A stretch of DNA of 64,000 nucleotides. Origin: Pseudomonas sp. PDM18. GTDB lineage: Bacteria > Pseudomonadota > Gammaproteobacteria > Pseudomonadales > Pseudomonadaceae. The notes beneath the pieces are model-generated. The model saw nothing but the letters and a program-made list of their open reading frames with translations, was not told the origin of the DNA and ran no database searches. Below are positions 1-9,035 of this stretch, piece after piece (the stretch's first letter is position 1; each line of letters opens with the position of its first letter). The stretch covers positions 248,001 to 312,000 of the forward strand of contig NZ_JACVBX010000008.1 in NCBI RefSeq assembly GCF_014852585.1, in the 5' to 3' direction. The translations under genes and the position numbers were made by a program.

Positions 1-1
1 G

Positions 2-1180
2 TGGGACCAGGTGCTGGAACAGGTCCGCCGCGCGCCGGGCGGCGATTTCGTCCAGCTCGGGCGCGGCACGCCGGATATCGCCAGCCCGTCGCTCAAGCCG
101 CTGCAGCGGGCGATGGTGCACGCCGCGCGCCGCACCGACCTGCAGAGCCTCGGCTACGAAGGCATCCAGGGTTCGCTGCCGCTGCGCGAGCAGATCGCCC
201 GGCTGATGCTGGATTCCGGCTGCCAGGTGCCGCCCAGCGAGATCGTCATCACCACCGGCTGCCAGGAGGCGCTGGCGATCACCCTGCGCGCCATCTGCGA
301 GCCGGGTGACATCATCGCCATCGACTCACCGAGCTTCCACGGCGCCATGCAGGCGCTAAAAGCTTACGGCCTCAAAGCGCTGGAAATCCCCACCGATCCC
401 ACCAACGGTATCAGCCTGGAAGCGCTGGAGCTGGCCATGGAGCAGTGGCCGGTGAAGCTCATCCTGCTCACCCCCAACTGCAACAACCCACTGGGCTACA
501 TCATGCCCGACGCCCGCAAGCGCGCCCTGCTCACGCTGGCGGCGCGCTACGACGTGCCAATCCTCGAAGACGACGTCTACGGCGAACTGGCCTACGCCTT
601 CCCGCGCCCGCGCAGCATCAAGTCTTTCGACACCGACGACCGCGTGCTGCTGGCCAGCTCCTTCTCCAAGACCGTGGCGCCCGGCCTGCGCACCGGCTGG
701 GTGGTGCCGGGGCGCTACCTGGACCGCATCCTCCACTTCAAGTACATCGCCAGCGGCACCTGCGCGCCGCAACCGCAGATGGCCCTGGCCGAGTTCATCG
801 GCGGCGGCCACTACGAGCCGCACATCCGCCGCATGCGCGCGCAGTACCAGCGCCACCGCGACCTGATGACCGAGTGGGTCGGCCAGTCCTTCCCCGCCGG
901 CAGCCTCGTCAGTCGACCGCGCGGTGGCTTCATGCTCTGGGTCGAGTTGCACCCGCAATTCGACAGCGTTCGGCTGAACCAGGAGTTGCGGCGGGACAAT
1001 GTGCAGGTAGCGGCGGGCAACATCTTTTCCGCCTCGGGCAAGTACCGCAACTGCATCCGCATGAACTACTCGAACCGCGATCTGGCGGTGATCGAGGACG
1101 CCGTGCGCAAGGTCGGCGCCTGCGCCCGGAGGCTGACCGCCGAGCTGCGCGAGCAGCAGGCCGAGCCGCTGCCGGCCTGA
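2..1180 (+). CDS. PLP-dependent aminotransferase, probably the C-terminal domain of a MocR-type regulator (5' truncated)
   Basis: The frame is open from the window edge, so the N-terminus is missing. The visible part is a complete fold-type I aminotransferase domain. It has a TPNCNNPLG substrate/cofactor loop, the DDVYGEL aspartate motif that contacts the pyridine ring, and the Schiff-base lysine in SSFSKTVAPGLRTGW (AAG at 668-670). Fold and motifs are typical of the 2-aminoadipate aminotransferase/MocR group, in which a GntR winged helix precedes this domain. Since the frame extends upstream without a start, a regulator is as likely as an enzyme. If it is a MocR protein, the domain senses a PLP-linked amino ligand. 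The gene ends 82 bases before the next gene on the same strand. Confidence 0.85.
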   Translation, partial: WDQVLEQVRRAPGGDFVQLGRGTPDIASPSLKPLQRAMVHAARRTDLQSLGYEGIQGSLPLREQIARLMLDSGCQVPPSEIVITTGCQEALAITLRAICEPGDIIAIDSPSFHGAMQALKAYGLKALEIPTDPTNGISLEALELAMEQWPVKLILLTPNCNNPLGYIMPDARKRALLTLAARYDVPILEDDVYGELAYAFPRPRSIKSFDTDDRVLLASSFSKTVAPGLRTGWVVPGRYLDRILHFKYIASGTCAPQPQMALAEFIGGGHYEPHIRRMRAQYQRHRDLMTEWVGQSFPAGSLVSRPRGGFMLWVELHPQFDSVRLNQELRRDNVQVAAGNIFSASGKYRNCIRMNYSNRDLAVIEDAVRKVGACARRLTAELREQQAEPLPA

Positions 1181-1262
1181 GGCGAAACATTTATCCACAG
1201 CCCGGCGCTGCCCCGTGGCCGCGCCCTGCTGTACCTTGGTTTCCTTTTGCCAGGCACCCGCT

Positions 1263-2066
1263 TTGACCAGTCTCACCCTCGGCCCGCTGGCCCTTCCCCT
1301 GCCCCACGTGCTGCTCTACCTCGGCTTCTTCGGCGCCCTGCTGGCCGGCTGGCTGGCCGGGCGCAAGCGCGGTGCCAACCCCGAAGGCGCGCTGTTCGCC
1401 ATGCTCATCAGTGGCCTGCTGGTGGCGCGGCTGACCTTCGTCGCGCGCTATTTCGAGCAGTACGCGGCGACGCCACTGAGCATCGTGGATATCCGCGATG
1501 GCGGCTTTCTCGCCCTGCCGGGAGTGATCGCCGCCGCATTGATCGGCGCGCTGCTGGCCTGGAAGCGGACAGAGCTGCGCCGCCCGCTGGCCGTCGCGGC
1601 CGTGGTCGGTGTGTGCCTGTGGGGTGGCGGCAAGGCCGTGACCTCGGCGCTGGACCGCAGCCAGCAGATTCCCGAACTCACGGTGATGGACCTGCGCGGT
1701 GCCGCCGTGGACCTGCGCGCGCTGGATGGCCGGCCCATGGTGGTGAACCTCTGGGCGACCTGGTGCCCGCCGTGTCGACGCGAGATGCCGGTGCTGGAGG
1801 CCGCCCAGCAGCAGCGCAGCGATGTGCGCTTCCTGCTGGTCAACCAGGGCGAGAACGCCGAAGCCGTGCAGCGCTTCCTGCGCGACCAGGGCCTGAGCGA
1901 AGCGGCGGTGCTGCTCGACAGCGGCAACCGTCTCGGCCAGGCCACCGGCTCCTACGGCATGCCCACCACGCTGTTCTACGACGCCCAGGGGCGGCTGAAG
2001 CACAGCCAGATGGGCGAGCTGTCCGCCGCGAGCCTGGAGTACGGGCTGGGCCAGCTCAAGGACTGA
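1263..2066 (+). CDS. TlpA-family thiol-disulfide oxidoreductase with an N-terminal Lgt-like membrane domain
   Basis: About 267 residues. The first ~140 residues hold several hydrophobic segments and a VDIRDGGF...LPG stretch resembling prolipoprotein diacylglyceryl transferase (Lgt). The C-terminal ~130 residues form a thioredoxin fold with the redox motif WATWCPPCRREM and a cis-proline region (YGMPTTLFY). The family reduces periplasmic disulfides or works in cytochrome c maturation. I chose a TTG start at 1263 because the hydrophobic protein begins there. An ATG at 1215 would add 16 atypical residues (MAAPCCTLVSF). Neither has a convincing ribosome binding site. The specific partner is unknown. 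Confidence 0.8.
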   Translation: MTSLTLGPLALPLPHVLLYLGFFGALLAGWLAGRKRGANPEGALFAMLISGLLVARLTFVARYFEQYAATPLSIVDIRDGGFLALPGVIAAALIGALLAWKRTELRRPLAVAAVVGVCLWGGGKAVTSALDRSQQIPELTVMDLRGAAVDLRALDGRPMVVNLWATWCPPCRREMPVLEAAQQQRSDVRFLLVNQGENAEAVQRFLRDQGLSEAAVLLDSGNRLGQATGSYGMPTTLFYDAQGRLKHSQMGELSAASLEYGLGQLKD

Positions 2067-2079
2067 CCCGCCCGGCGCT

Positions 2080-4056
2080 TCAGCGGAAGCGCCCGACCTC
2101 GTCGCGCAGGCCGGCGGCCAGGCTGTCCAGCTCGCGCACGGTCTGCGCCAGATCGGCCACCACCTGACGCTGCTCGCTGTTGGCCTGGGCGATGCCCTGC
2201 AGGTTGCTGCTGAGCAGGGTCGCGGTGCGGCTCTGCTCCTGGGTCGCGGTGGTGATGGCGGCGAACTGCTCGCCGGCCGCGCTGCTCTGCTGGGAGATTT
2301 CCGCCAGTGCCGCGGCGACCTTCTCGTTCAATGCCAGCCCGTGCTGCATCAGCTGGCTGCCCTGCTCGATGGTCTCGGTGGCGCTACCGGTGTCCTGCTG
2401 GATGGCGCCGATCATCTGCGAGATTTCCGTGGTGGCGGCCTGGGTGCGCGCCGCCAGGCTGCGCACTTCATCGGCGACCACGGCAAAACCGCGGCCCTGC
2501 TCGCCGGCACGGGCGGCCTCAATGGCGGCGTTGAGCGCCAGCAGGTTGGTCTGCTCGGCAATCGAGGTGATCACCCCGACGATGCTGCCGATCTCCTGGG
2601 AACGCGTGCCGAGGCGGTTCACCCGCTCCACGGTCTGCTGCAACGCGCCGGCGATCTGCGCCAGCGCGGCGGAGGCATCGTCCATGGAGTGCAAGCCGAT
2701 GCGCGTCTGCTTGGTGTTCTCGCTGGCCATACGTTCGGTGCTGCGCATGTTGTCGGCGATGTCCATCGAGGTGGCGCTGAATTCTTCCACCGCGCCGGCC
2801 ATGCTGTTGATTTCGCCGGACTGCTGCTCCATGCCGGCATACGCGCCGCTGGACAGGCCCGACAGCGAACGCGAGCAATGCCCCACTTCCTCAGCCGCGC
2901 CGCGCACCCGCGAGACCATGCTGGAGAGTGCCTCGCCCATCTGGTTGAAGCTGCGCGCCAGGTCGCCGATCTCGTCACGGCTGGCAACCGACAGGCGCGC
3001 GCCCAGATCGCCGGCGCCCAGCGCATGGGCCTGGCGCACCAGATCGCCCAGCGGGCGCAGGCGGCACTGCAGCAGCCAGGTGGTGGCGATCACCGCCAGC
3101 AGCATGGCGATCAGGCTGCCCATGGCCAACTGGCCACCGACGCGCCAGGTCACCGCGCGGATCTCATCCTTGGGCATGTTCGCGACGACGGTCCAGGGGC
3201 CGCCGGCGAAGGGCTGCGCCACGCTGTAGAAATCATCCTGACCGTCGCTCCAGAAGCGGCCTCGGCCCGGGCTGTCCAGCAGGCCGACAAGGCTGTTGGC
3301 GGCGCGCTCGGGGTTGCGCGCGCCGGCCGGCGGCACCAGCCAGTGGTGCTGTTCGTCCAGCAGCGCCAGCGATCCGCCCTGACCGAGGCGGAAACGGCCG
3401 AGGTTGTCGAACTGGCGCTTCTGCGCGTCGGTGTAGTCGAAGCCGACGAACAGCACGGCGATCACCCGCCCGCTGCCATCGCGCACCGGGGTGTACTGGG
3501 TCATGTAGAAGCGATCGAACAGCAGCGCGCGGCCGACGTAGCTCTCGCCACGCATCAGCAGCGGGTAGGCCGGGCTGTTGTGGTCGAGCACGGTGCCCAT
3601 GGCGCGGCTGCCGTCCTGCTTCATCAGCGAGGTGGTGATGCGCACGAAATCATCGCCATCGCGCACGAACACGGTGGCGACGCCGGCGGTGAGCTGGCGG
3701 AATTCGTCGACCAGGGTGAAGTCGCCGTTCAGGCGAGTGTCGCCCAGGTACAGCGCCGGGGCTTGCAGTGCGGCGACCGGCACGCGCTCATCAAGGCGTG
3801 CTTTCAGGCCGGCGGCGAAGCGCTTCTCGAACAGGTCGGCGAGGCGCTGGGTGCTCTCGCGCAGGGTGCCGTGGAAGGTTTCCAGCTGGTCCGCCAGCAG
3901 GCGCGCTTCGCTGGCGAGGTGTTCTTCGCGGGTAGTCAGGGTAGCGCTGTCTAGCGAGCGCAGGGCAAACAGCGTGCTGCCGCTGATCAACAGGATCAGG
4001 AGCACGGCCAGGGCCATCGCCAACTGGAGGGCGATACGGGATCGGGGCTGGTTCAT
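2080..4056 (-). CDS. Methyl-accepting chemotaxis protein
   Basis: A 658-residue transmembrane chemoreceptor. It has a transmembrane helix near residues 10-32, a periplasmic Cache-type ligand domain of about 280 residues (with [11 protein letters not shown] and [21 protein letters not shown], as in Cache_3/Cache_2 proteins), a second membrane helix, then HAMP and a cytoplasmic signalling domain. The hairpin tip contains [20 protein letters not shown], the CheA/CheW contact region. The ATG at 4056 is preferred over an upstream in-frame ATG at 4155 because the membrane anchor starts right after it. There is no C-terminal CheR-binding pentapeptide. The ligand cannot be told from sequence; Cache modules of this type often bind organic acids or amines. 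Confidence 0.93.
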   Translation of the reverse strand: MNQPRSRIALQLAMALAVLLILLISGSTLFALRSLDSATLTTREEHLASEARLLADQLETFHGTLRESTQRLADLFEKRFAAGLKARLDERVPVAALQAPALYLGDTRLNGDFTLVDEFRQLTAGVATVFVRDGDDFVRITTSLMKQDGSRAMGTVLDHNSPAYPLLMRGESYVGRALLFDRFYMTQYTPVRDGSGRVIAVLFVGFDYTDAQKRQFDNLGRFRLGQGGSLALLDEQHHWLVPPAGARNPERAANSLVGLLDSPGRGRFWSDGQDDFYSVAQPFAGGPWTVVANMPKDEIRAVTWRVGGQLAMGSLIAMLLAVIATTWLLQCRLRPLGDLVRQAHALGAGDLGARLSVASRDEIGDLARSFNQMGEALSSMVSRVRGAAEEVGHCSRSLSGLSSGAYAGMEQQSGEINSMAGAVEEFSATSMDIADNMRSTERMASENTKQTRIGLHSMDDASAALAQIAGALQQTVERVNRLGTRSQEIGSIVGVITSIAEQTNLLALNAAIEAARAGEQGRGFAVVADEVRSLAARTQAATTEISQMIGAIQQDTGSATETIEQGSQLMQHGLALNEKVAAALAEISQQSSAAGEQFAAITTATQEQSRTATLLSSNLQGIAQANSEQRQVVADLAQTVRELDSLAAGLRDEVGRFR

Positions 4057-4307
4057 TTTTCTGGTTCTGCACGCAACGGCGGGCCGTCGCCCGTGGTTCG
4101 AGGAGCGGCCTGCTTCGGTTCGAGGGGAGTGCCGGCGTGGCTCGCCGGTCTGCACAGGCTATCGGCGGGGCGGGAGAATACTTGAGTCATTCACCCGGAT
4201 TTGGCTTGGGGCGGGGGCTCCAGTCCGGGCAACGGCGCTCCTACAGTGTGAATCCGGAGTCAGTCCGCAGGATGGCGCAGGGCCGTAGGGCACAGAACCC
4301 GGAACGG

Positions 4308-4338
4308 GTTATCCGCCGATAGCATCTCGGCGGATAAC
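4308..4338. repeat. Perfect 12-bp inverted repeat in a noncoding spacer
   Basis: GTTATCCGCCGA (4308-4319) and its exact complement TCGGCGGATAAC (4327-4338) flank a 7-base loop. Right after it comes GCTGGCGCGTTAAGCGCCCTAC. This resembles the dispersed 'GGCGGATAACGC...GTTATCCGCC' intergenic repeats of pseudomonads (recollection). It lies in the 339-base gap 4057-4395 between the chemoreceptor and pchP. I see no gene in that gap. No T-run follows the stem, so it is a poor terminator. Confidence 0.55.
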
Positions 4339-4395
4339 GCTGGCGCGTTAAGCGCCCTACCAGAGCGCCCGCGCTCCTATGCAAGCGCTACGCGC

Positions 4396-5448
4396 CTACT
4401 GGATCTCTTCGGGCGTGACGATCACCCAGTTCTTGTCGGCGGTGACCGGCTGGCCGAGCTTGGCCTGGGCTTCGGCATTCTTCTTGATCATGCCATTGAG
4501 CTGGTCCATGTACTTGGCCTTGCGGTTGATCCACAGGTGCACGCCATTCTCGGCGGTGCCGTTGAACAGCATGTAGCCATCGCTGCTGGGGGTGTCGCCG
4601 CCGACCAGGATGGGCTTCTTCCACTGGTCGATGTAGGTGAGGATCGCCGCCTGCTTGCCGGCCATCCAGGTCGCCGGGGTCCACAGGTAGGGGGTGATCT
4701 CCAGGTCCTGGTTGGCCTTGGGATCGTACTTGCCTTCGCTGATCTGCTTGCGCGCGGTGGTCAGCGCACCGCTCTGGCGGTCCTTGAGCAGGGTGGTGAC
4801 GCCGATGACGTTCTCGGGCTTCACGTTGTAGCCGTACTTGGGATCGCTGGCGACCATGCGCACCAGTTCCTCGTGGGCGGCAGTCATCACGTAGACCTCG
4901 ATGCCGTTCTCCATCAGCTTGTTGTACAGCTCGGTCTGGCCGGTGAAGACCTTGGGCGGGTTGATCTCGATGGTCTTGACCACGTCGCCTTCGTAGTAGG
5001 TGCTGGGCACCGGCTTGCCATAGGCCATCAGTTCGTCGACGTAACCCTTGAGTTCCTTGAGGGTGAAGCCGGAGAACACCTGGGCGACCCAGGGGTAGCA
5101 GACCAGGTCGTCGACTTCGCAGAGGCGGTAGTAGTAGCTGTTGAGGCTTTCCTTGTGGCCGTTGACGTCCTTGAAGGGGATCAGCTTGAGCGAGGGGTCG
5201 AGCTTCTCGCGGGTCAGCACGCCTTTCATTTCGAGGAAGGGCAGCAGCGATTCCTCGAGGTCGTAGCGGTAGCTGGTGTTGTCCATGTCGAAGACCGCGA
5301 AGGCGCCCTTGTTGGCGTTGGCGGCAATCAGGGCATCGAGCTGCTTGGCGGCCGGCGCCGGCCAGTGTTTCAGTTCGGTGGCGGCGAAAGAGGTGCTGGC
5401 GAGGCCGGCCAGGATCAGGCCGGCAAGCAAGGTGCGCATGGGCTTCAT
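4396..5448 (-). CDS. pchP: Phosphorylcholine phosphatase (HAD superfamily)
   Basis: 350 residues with a Sec signal peptide (MRTLLAGLILAGLASTSFA). The mature enzyme is periplasmic and hydrolyses phosphorylcholine to choline and phosphate, helping the cell use host or membrane phosphocholine. HAD motif I is VFDMDNTS (nucleophile and acid/base aspartates), motif II lies in YVMTAAH, and GGDTPSSDGYM supplies the metal-binding aspartates. It matches P. aeruginosa PchP in length and motifs. The ATG at 5448 follows GGGGGAATTCC; an ATG at 5490 would put 14 polar residues before the signal peptide. In P. aeruginosa the gene is induced by choline/betaine through GbdR; no such site was verified here. Confidence 0.92.
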   Translation of the reverse strand: MKPMRTLLAGLILAGLASTSFAATELKHWPAPAAKQLDALIAANANKGAFAVFDMDNTSYRYDLEESLLPFLEMKGVLTREKLDPSLKLIPFKDVNGHKESLNSYYYRLCEVDDLVCYPWVAQVFSGFTLKELKGYVDELMAYGKPVPSTYYEGDVVKTIEINPPKVFTGQTELYNKLMENGIEVYVMTAAHEELVRMVASDPKYGYNVKPENVIGVTTLLKDRQSGALTTARKQISEGKYDPKANQDLEITPYLWTPATWMAGKQAAILTYIDQWKKPILVGGDTPSSDGYMLFNGTAENGVHLWINRKAKYMDQLNGMIKKNAEAQAKLGQPVTADKNWVIVTPEEIQ

Positions 5449-5632
5449 GGAATTCCCCCGAGTGGTCTTGTGGGTATGGGGAAGGCCCATGGCGGGCCTT
5501 CACTGGACTAGTCCAGCAATGACCCTAGCAAAGCGCTGTTTCAGCTCTGCGACGGCAGCGACGTAAAGCGTCGCGAAGGCGGCAGGACATATCCATACGC
5601 GCCACGTGGCTTTGCTGGCGACGACGGCTGGT

Positions 5633-6580
5633 CTAGTTCACCGCGCGACGCAGGCGACCGGGGGCGTCGCCGTACGTTTCCTTGAACTTCTTGGTGAAGG
5701 ACGCCTGGGACTGGTAGCCGACCTGGGCGGCAATGTCGGTGAGGCTCAGCTGCGAGCTGCTCAACAGGCGGTAGGCCAGTTCCATGCGCACTTTCGTCAG
5801 GAGCGCCCAGGGCGACAGCCCGGCCACCTGAGTGGACAGGCGCATGAAGGTGGCGCGGGACATGCTGGCGCGCTCGGCCAACATCTCGATGGTCCACTCG
5901 TGGGCGGGGTCGTCGAGCATCGCCTGCCAGGCGCGGCTCAGGCGCTTGTCGGTGAGCAGCGCCAGGGTGCCGCTGCTGGGCGCGTGCTCCTGCAGGTAGA
6001 CGCGCAGGATCAGGGTGAACAACGCCGAGGACAGCGCATCGACCAGGAAGCGCGCGCCAGCCTGATTGCCATCTGCCTCGGCACGCAGGAGGCCGACCAG
6101 TGCGGCCAGTTGCTCGCTCAGTGCCGGCGCCTGGCTGGAGATGTTAAGGAACGCCGGCAGTGCGCCGATCAGCAGCGAGTCGCGCTGGTAGTGGAAGCTA
6201 CCGCATAGGATATCCAGCGCCTCACCTTCGCCGCCGATGCGATGCACCGGCAGCAGGCCGTCCTGGCTGACCTGCGGGGGCACCGGGATGACCTTCGGCC
6301 CCTGGCTGCGCAACAGGTGCGCGCCTCCGCGGGGGAAGACCAGGACGTCGCCGGCTTTCAGCTGAAGGACTTGGCCGTCAGGCATTTCCGCCTGGCAACG
6401 CCCCGACAACAGGATGTGGTACTGCGCCACGCCGCCCGGCGCCTGTTCATGGTCTAGCGCCCAGTCGCCCTGGAGTTGGCAGCGCAGGTCGAGGCTGCCA
6501 CGCAGGCCGGCGAGCTGGATCAGGCGGTCGATGGAGTTCATGGCATTCCGACTGAAGGCAGAGGCTGACAGATTATTCAT
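5633..6580 (-). CDS. AraC-family transcriptional regulator with N-terminal cupin sensor
   Basis: 315 residues. The N-terminal ~190 residues resemble the AraC cupin_6 ligand domain (QYHILLSGRCQAEMPDGQVLQLKAGDVLVFPRGGAHLL). The C-terminal ~100 residues carry two helix-turn-helix motifs (MLAERASMSRATFMRLS and SLTDIAAQVGYQSQASFTKKFKETYG). The start lies 9 bases after the lysR stop at 6590, so the two regulators are probably cotranscribed; an internal ATG at 6541 is an alternative. Proteins of this cupin_6 type often control an adjacent oxidoreductase, but none is adjacent here. A GCGACG/CGTCGC hairpin lies downstream at 5558-5574. The target is unknown. Confidence 0.88.
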   Translation of the reverse strand: MNNLSASAFSRNAMNSIDRLIQLAGLRGSLDLRCQLQGDWALDHEQAPGGVAQYHILLSGRCQAEMPDGQVLQLKAGDVLVFPRGGAHLLRSQGPKVIPVPPQVSQDGLLPVHRIGGEGEALDILCGSFHYQRDSLLIGALPAFLNISSQAPALSEQLAALVGLLRAEADGNQAGARFLVDALSSALFTLILRVYLQEHAPSSGTLALLTDKRLSRAWQAMLDDPAHEWTIEMLAERASMSRATFMRLSTQVAGLSPWALLTKVRMELAYRLLSSSQLSLTDIAAQVGYQSQASFTKKFKETYGDAPGRLRRAVN

Positions 6581-6589
6581 TAGGACACT

Positions 6590-7510
6590 TCAATCGAGGT
6601 ATTCCACCTGCGGTAGTTGCATGGCCTGCATCTCCGCCTGCAGGAAGTCGCGCAGCCGACGCAGCCGCTCCTGATGCCGGCGCGCACGGGGCCAGACCAG
6701 GTAGTAACTCTCGCCGCTGGCCACCGCGCTGGGCCAGGGCAGCGCCAGCCGGCCCTGGCTGGCGTCCTCGGCGACCATTACCAGGTCGCCGATGGAAACC
6801 CCGTAGCCGCGGGTCGCGGCGACGATGCCCAGCTCCAGTGTGTCGAACACCTGCCCACCCTTGAGCGAGACCTTTTCCCCGAGCCCCATGCGTTGCAGCC
6901 ACCGCCGCCAGTCACGGCGGTCGGGCGTAGGGTGCAGCAGCTCGGCGTCGACCAGCCGCTCGGCGTCCCAGGGACCGTCCGCCAACAGCGCGGGCGCGCC
7001 GACCGGAATCAGCCATTCGGGGAACAGCAGGGTGGCTTCCCAATCCGGCGGGAAGTGCCCGGAGCTCAGCAGTACCGCGCAGTCGAAGGGCTCGTGGACA
7101 AAGTCCACGCGGTCCACGTCCATCCAGGCGCTGGTCAGCTGCACCTCGATATCGCTGTGCTGCATGCGGAACTTGCTCAGCCGCGCCAGCAGCCAGCGCA
7201 TGGTCAGGGTCGAGGGCGCCTTCAGACGCAGCACGCCCTCCTCGGCGCGCAGGCTGGCGCACGCGCGCTCCAGGGCATCGAAGCCATCGCGTAGGCCGGG
7301 CAGCAGCATCCGCGCGGTTTCGGTCAACTCCAGCTGACGGCCCCGCCGCTGGAACAGGCGGCAGGCGAAGTGCTCCTCCAGGGTCTTGATGTGCCGGCTC
7401 ACCGCGCTCTGGGTGATCGCCAGTTCCTCGGCGGCGCGGGTGAAGGACGCATGCCGGGCGGCCGCCTCGAAGGCGCGCAGGGCATAAAGGGGCGGCAACT
7501 GGCGGTTCAT
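6590..7510 (-). CDS. LysR-family transcriptional regulator (GcvA-like)
   Basis: 306 residues: an N-terminal winged helix-turn-helix (RAFEAAARHASFTRAAEELAITQSAVSRHIKTLE) followed by the type 2 periplasmic-binding-like effector domain. The ATG at 7510 has GGAG eight bases upstream; an in-frame TTG at 7522 overlaps that site and is unlikely. It is divergent from the MATE transporter gene at 7650, and palindromic TGACTCATG elements lie between them. Control of the pump and of itself is the likely role (inference from layout). It corresponds to PA5293 by position. Confidence 0.9.
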   Translation of the reverse strand: MNRQLPPLYALRAFEAAARHASFTRAAEELAITQSAVSRHIKTLEEHFACRLFQRRGRQLELTETARMLLPGLRDGFDALERACASLRAEEGVLRLKAPSTLTMRWLLARLSKFRMQHSDIEVQLTSAWMDVDRVDFVHEPFDCAVLLSSGHFPPDWEATLLFPEWLIPVGAPALLADGPWDAERLVDAELLHPTPDRRDWRRWLQRMGLGEKVSLKGGQVFDTLELGIVAATRGYGVSIGDLVMVAEDASQGRLALPWPSAVASGESYYLVWPRARRHQERLRRLRDFLQAEMQAMQLPQVEYLD

Positions 7511-7530
7511 GGCGGGCTCCAAAGGGCTTT

Positions 7531-7652
7531 ACTCATGAGTATGACTCATGGATGGCATCGCATTTTTCCTTTTGTGCCCGCCTCCACGGTGGCCGGAGAA
7601 TGGGCGACTCCCTATCGATGCGGCGCCTGCCGCTTGCTGAGCCTGACTCATG
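7531..7652. promoter_or_regulatory. Candidate operator between lysR and the MATE gene
   Basis: ACTCATGAGT (7531-7540) is a perfect palindrome. Its right half pairs again with ACTCAT at 7544-7549 around a 3-base spacer. The 9-mer TGACTCATG occurs at 7542-7550 and again at 7644-7652, the latter overlapping the MATE start codon. Repeated dyads between a LysR gene and a divergent target fit an autoregulatory operator. This is inference from pattern and position only. Confidence 0.45.
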
Positions 7653-9035
7653 AAACGCCTGTACCGTTACGAACTTGCCGCCATCCTTCGCCTCGCCGGC
7701 CCGCTGATCGCGGCGCAGCTGGCCTACGTCGCCATGGTGTTCACCGACACCGTGATGATGGGCAAGCTCGGCCGCGAGGCGCTGGCCGCTGGCGGGCTGG
7801 GCGCGTCGACCTATGCGCTGGTGTCGACCTTCTGCGTCGGTGTGGTAGCGGCCACCGGCAACCTGGTGGCGATCCGGCATGGCGCAAAGGATACACGCGG
7901 CGTGGTGGAAGCGACCCAGGCCGGCCTGTGGATCGGCGGCGCCCTGGCGCTGCTGGCGGGCCTGCTGCTGTGGAACCTCGGGCCAATCCTGATCGCCTTC
8001 GGCCAGGCGCCGGAAACGGTCGCGGGCACCATGAGTTTTCTGCACAGCATCGTCTTCGCCCTGCCCGGCTACATGGCTTTCATGGTGCTGCGCGGCTTCA
8101 CCAGCGCCATCGAGCGGCCGGGTCCGGTCATGGCCATCAGCCTGATCGGCGCGCTGGCCAACTTCGCCCTCAACTATGCCTTCATCGAAGGCCTGTTCGG
8201 CCTACCGCGCCTGGGGCTGGCGGGGATCGGCATGGTCACCGCGGTGGTGATGAATGCGCTGCCGGTGATCTTCGCGCTGTACCTGCGCTGGCACCGCGCC
8301 TATGCGCCTTACCCGCTGCTGGCCGGGCTGTCGAAACCTGACTTCAAGGTGATCGGCGAATCCCTGCGCCTGGGTATTTCCATCGGCGGCACCTATGCGG
8401 TGGAGTCGGGGATGTTCACCGTGGCGACCCTGTGCATGGGCGTGATCGGCAGCACCGCGCTGGCGGCGCACCAGATCGCCATCCAGTCGGTATACGTGGC
8501 CTTCATGGTGCCGATGGGGATTTCCTACGCGGTGACCTTCCGTATCGGCCAGCACTACGGCGCCGGCCGGCTGGTCGAGGCGCGCCGCGCCGGGCGGCTG
8601 GGCATCGGCTTCGGCGCCAGCTGCATGTTCGCTTTCGCCGCGCTGTTCTGGCTCGCGCCGGAGCTGGTCATCGGCCTGTTCATCGACCACAACGACCCGG
8701 CCAACCGCGAAGTGGTGAAGCTGGCCGTCAGCCTGCTGGCCATCGCCGCGTGGTTCGAGCTGTTCGACGGCACCCAGTGCATCGCCATGGGCGCGATCCG
8801 TGGTCTGAAAGACGCGCGCACCACCTTCCTCGTCGGGCTGGCGGGCTACTGGCTGGTGGGCGTGCCGATGGCGCTGCTGCTGGCCTTCGCGCTGGGCTGG
8901 GGGCCGAGTGGCGTCTGGTGGGGATTGGCCTCCGGGCTGGCCTGCGCGGCCATCGGGCTGACACTGGCTTTCGAGGCGAAGACCTCCCGCCTGCTGCGCC
9001 CGCGTACGGCCGGCGTGGCGCTGGCCGTTAGCTGA
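7650..9035 (+). CDS. MATE-family multidrug/sodium antiporter (NorM-type)
   Basis: 461 residues with about 12 hydrophobic helices in two homologous halves, as in NorM/PmpM exporters that swap Na+ or H+ for cationic drugs across the inner membrane. The family signature region VFTDTVMMGKLGREALAAGGLG follows the first helix. The second half begins near residue 230 (LRLGISIGGTYAVESGMF). Its last 8 bases overlap the convergent phosphodiesterase gene. No strong ribosome binding site precedes the ATG. It matches PA5294 by position, and the divergent LysR gene is the likely regulator. Confidence 0.92.
   Translation: MKRLYRYELAAILRLAGPLIAAQLAYVAMVFTDTVMMGKLGREALAAGGLGASTYALVSTFCVGVVAATGNLVAIRHGAKDTRGVVEATQAGLWIGGALALLAGLLLWNLGPILIAFGQAPETVAGTMSFLHSIVFALPGYMAFMVLRGFTSAIERPGPVMAISLIGALANFALNYAFIEGLFGLPRLGLAGIGMVTAVVMNALPVIFALYLRWHRAYAPYPLLAGLSKPDFKVIGESLRLGISIGGTYAVESGMFTVATLCMGVIGSTALAAHQIAIQSVYVAFMVPMGISYAVTFRIGQHYGAGRLVEARRAGRLGIGFGASCMFAFAALFWLAPELVIGLFIDHNDPANREVVKLAVSLLAIAAWFELFDGTQCIAMGAIRGLKDARTTFLVGLAGYWLVGVPMALLLAFALGWGPSGVWWGLASGLACAAIGLTLAFEAKTSRLLRPRTAGVALAVS

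Noticed and set aside
4057..4395. Small gene in the spacer before pchP
   Set aside because: The open stretches are short, lack a ribosome binding site and overlap repeat DNA.
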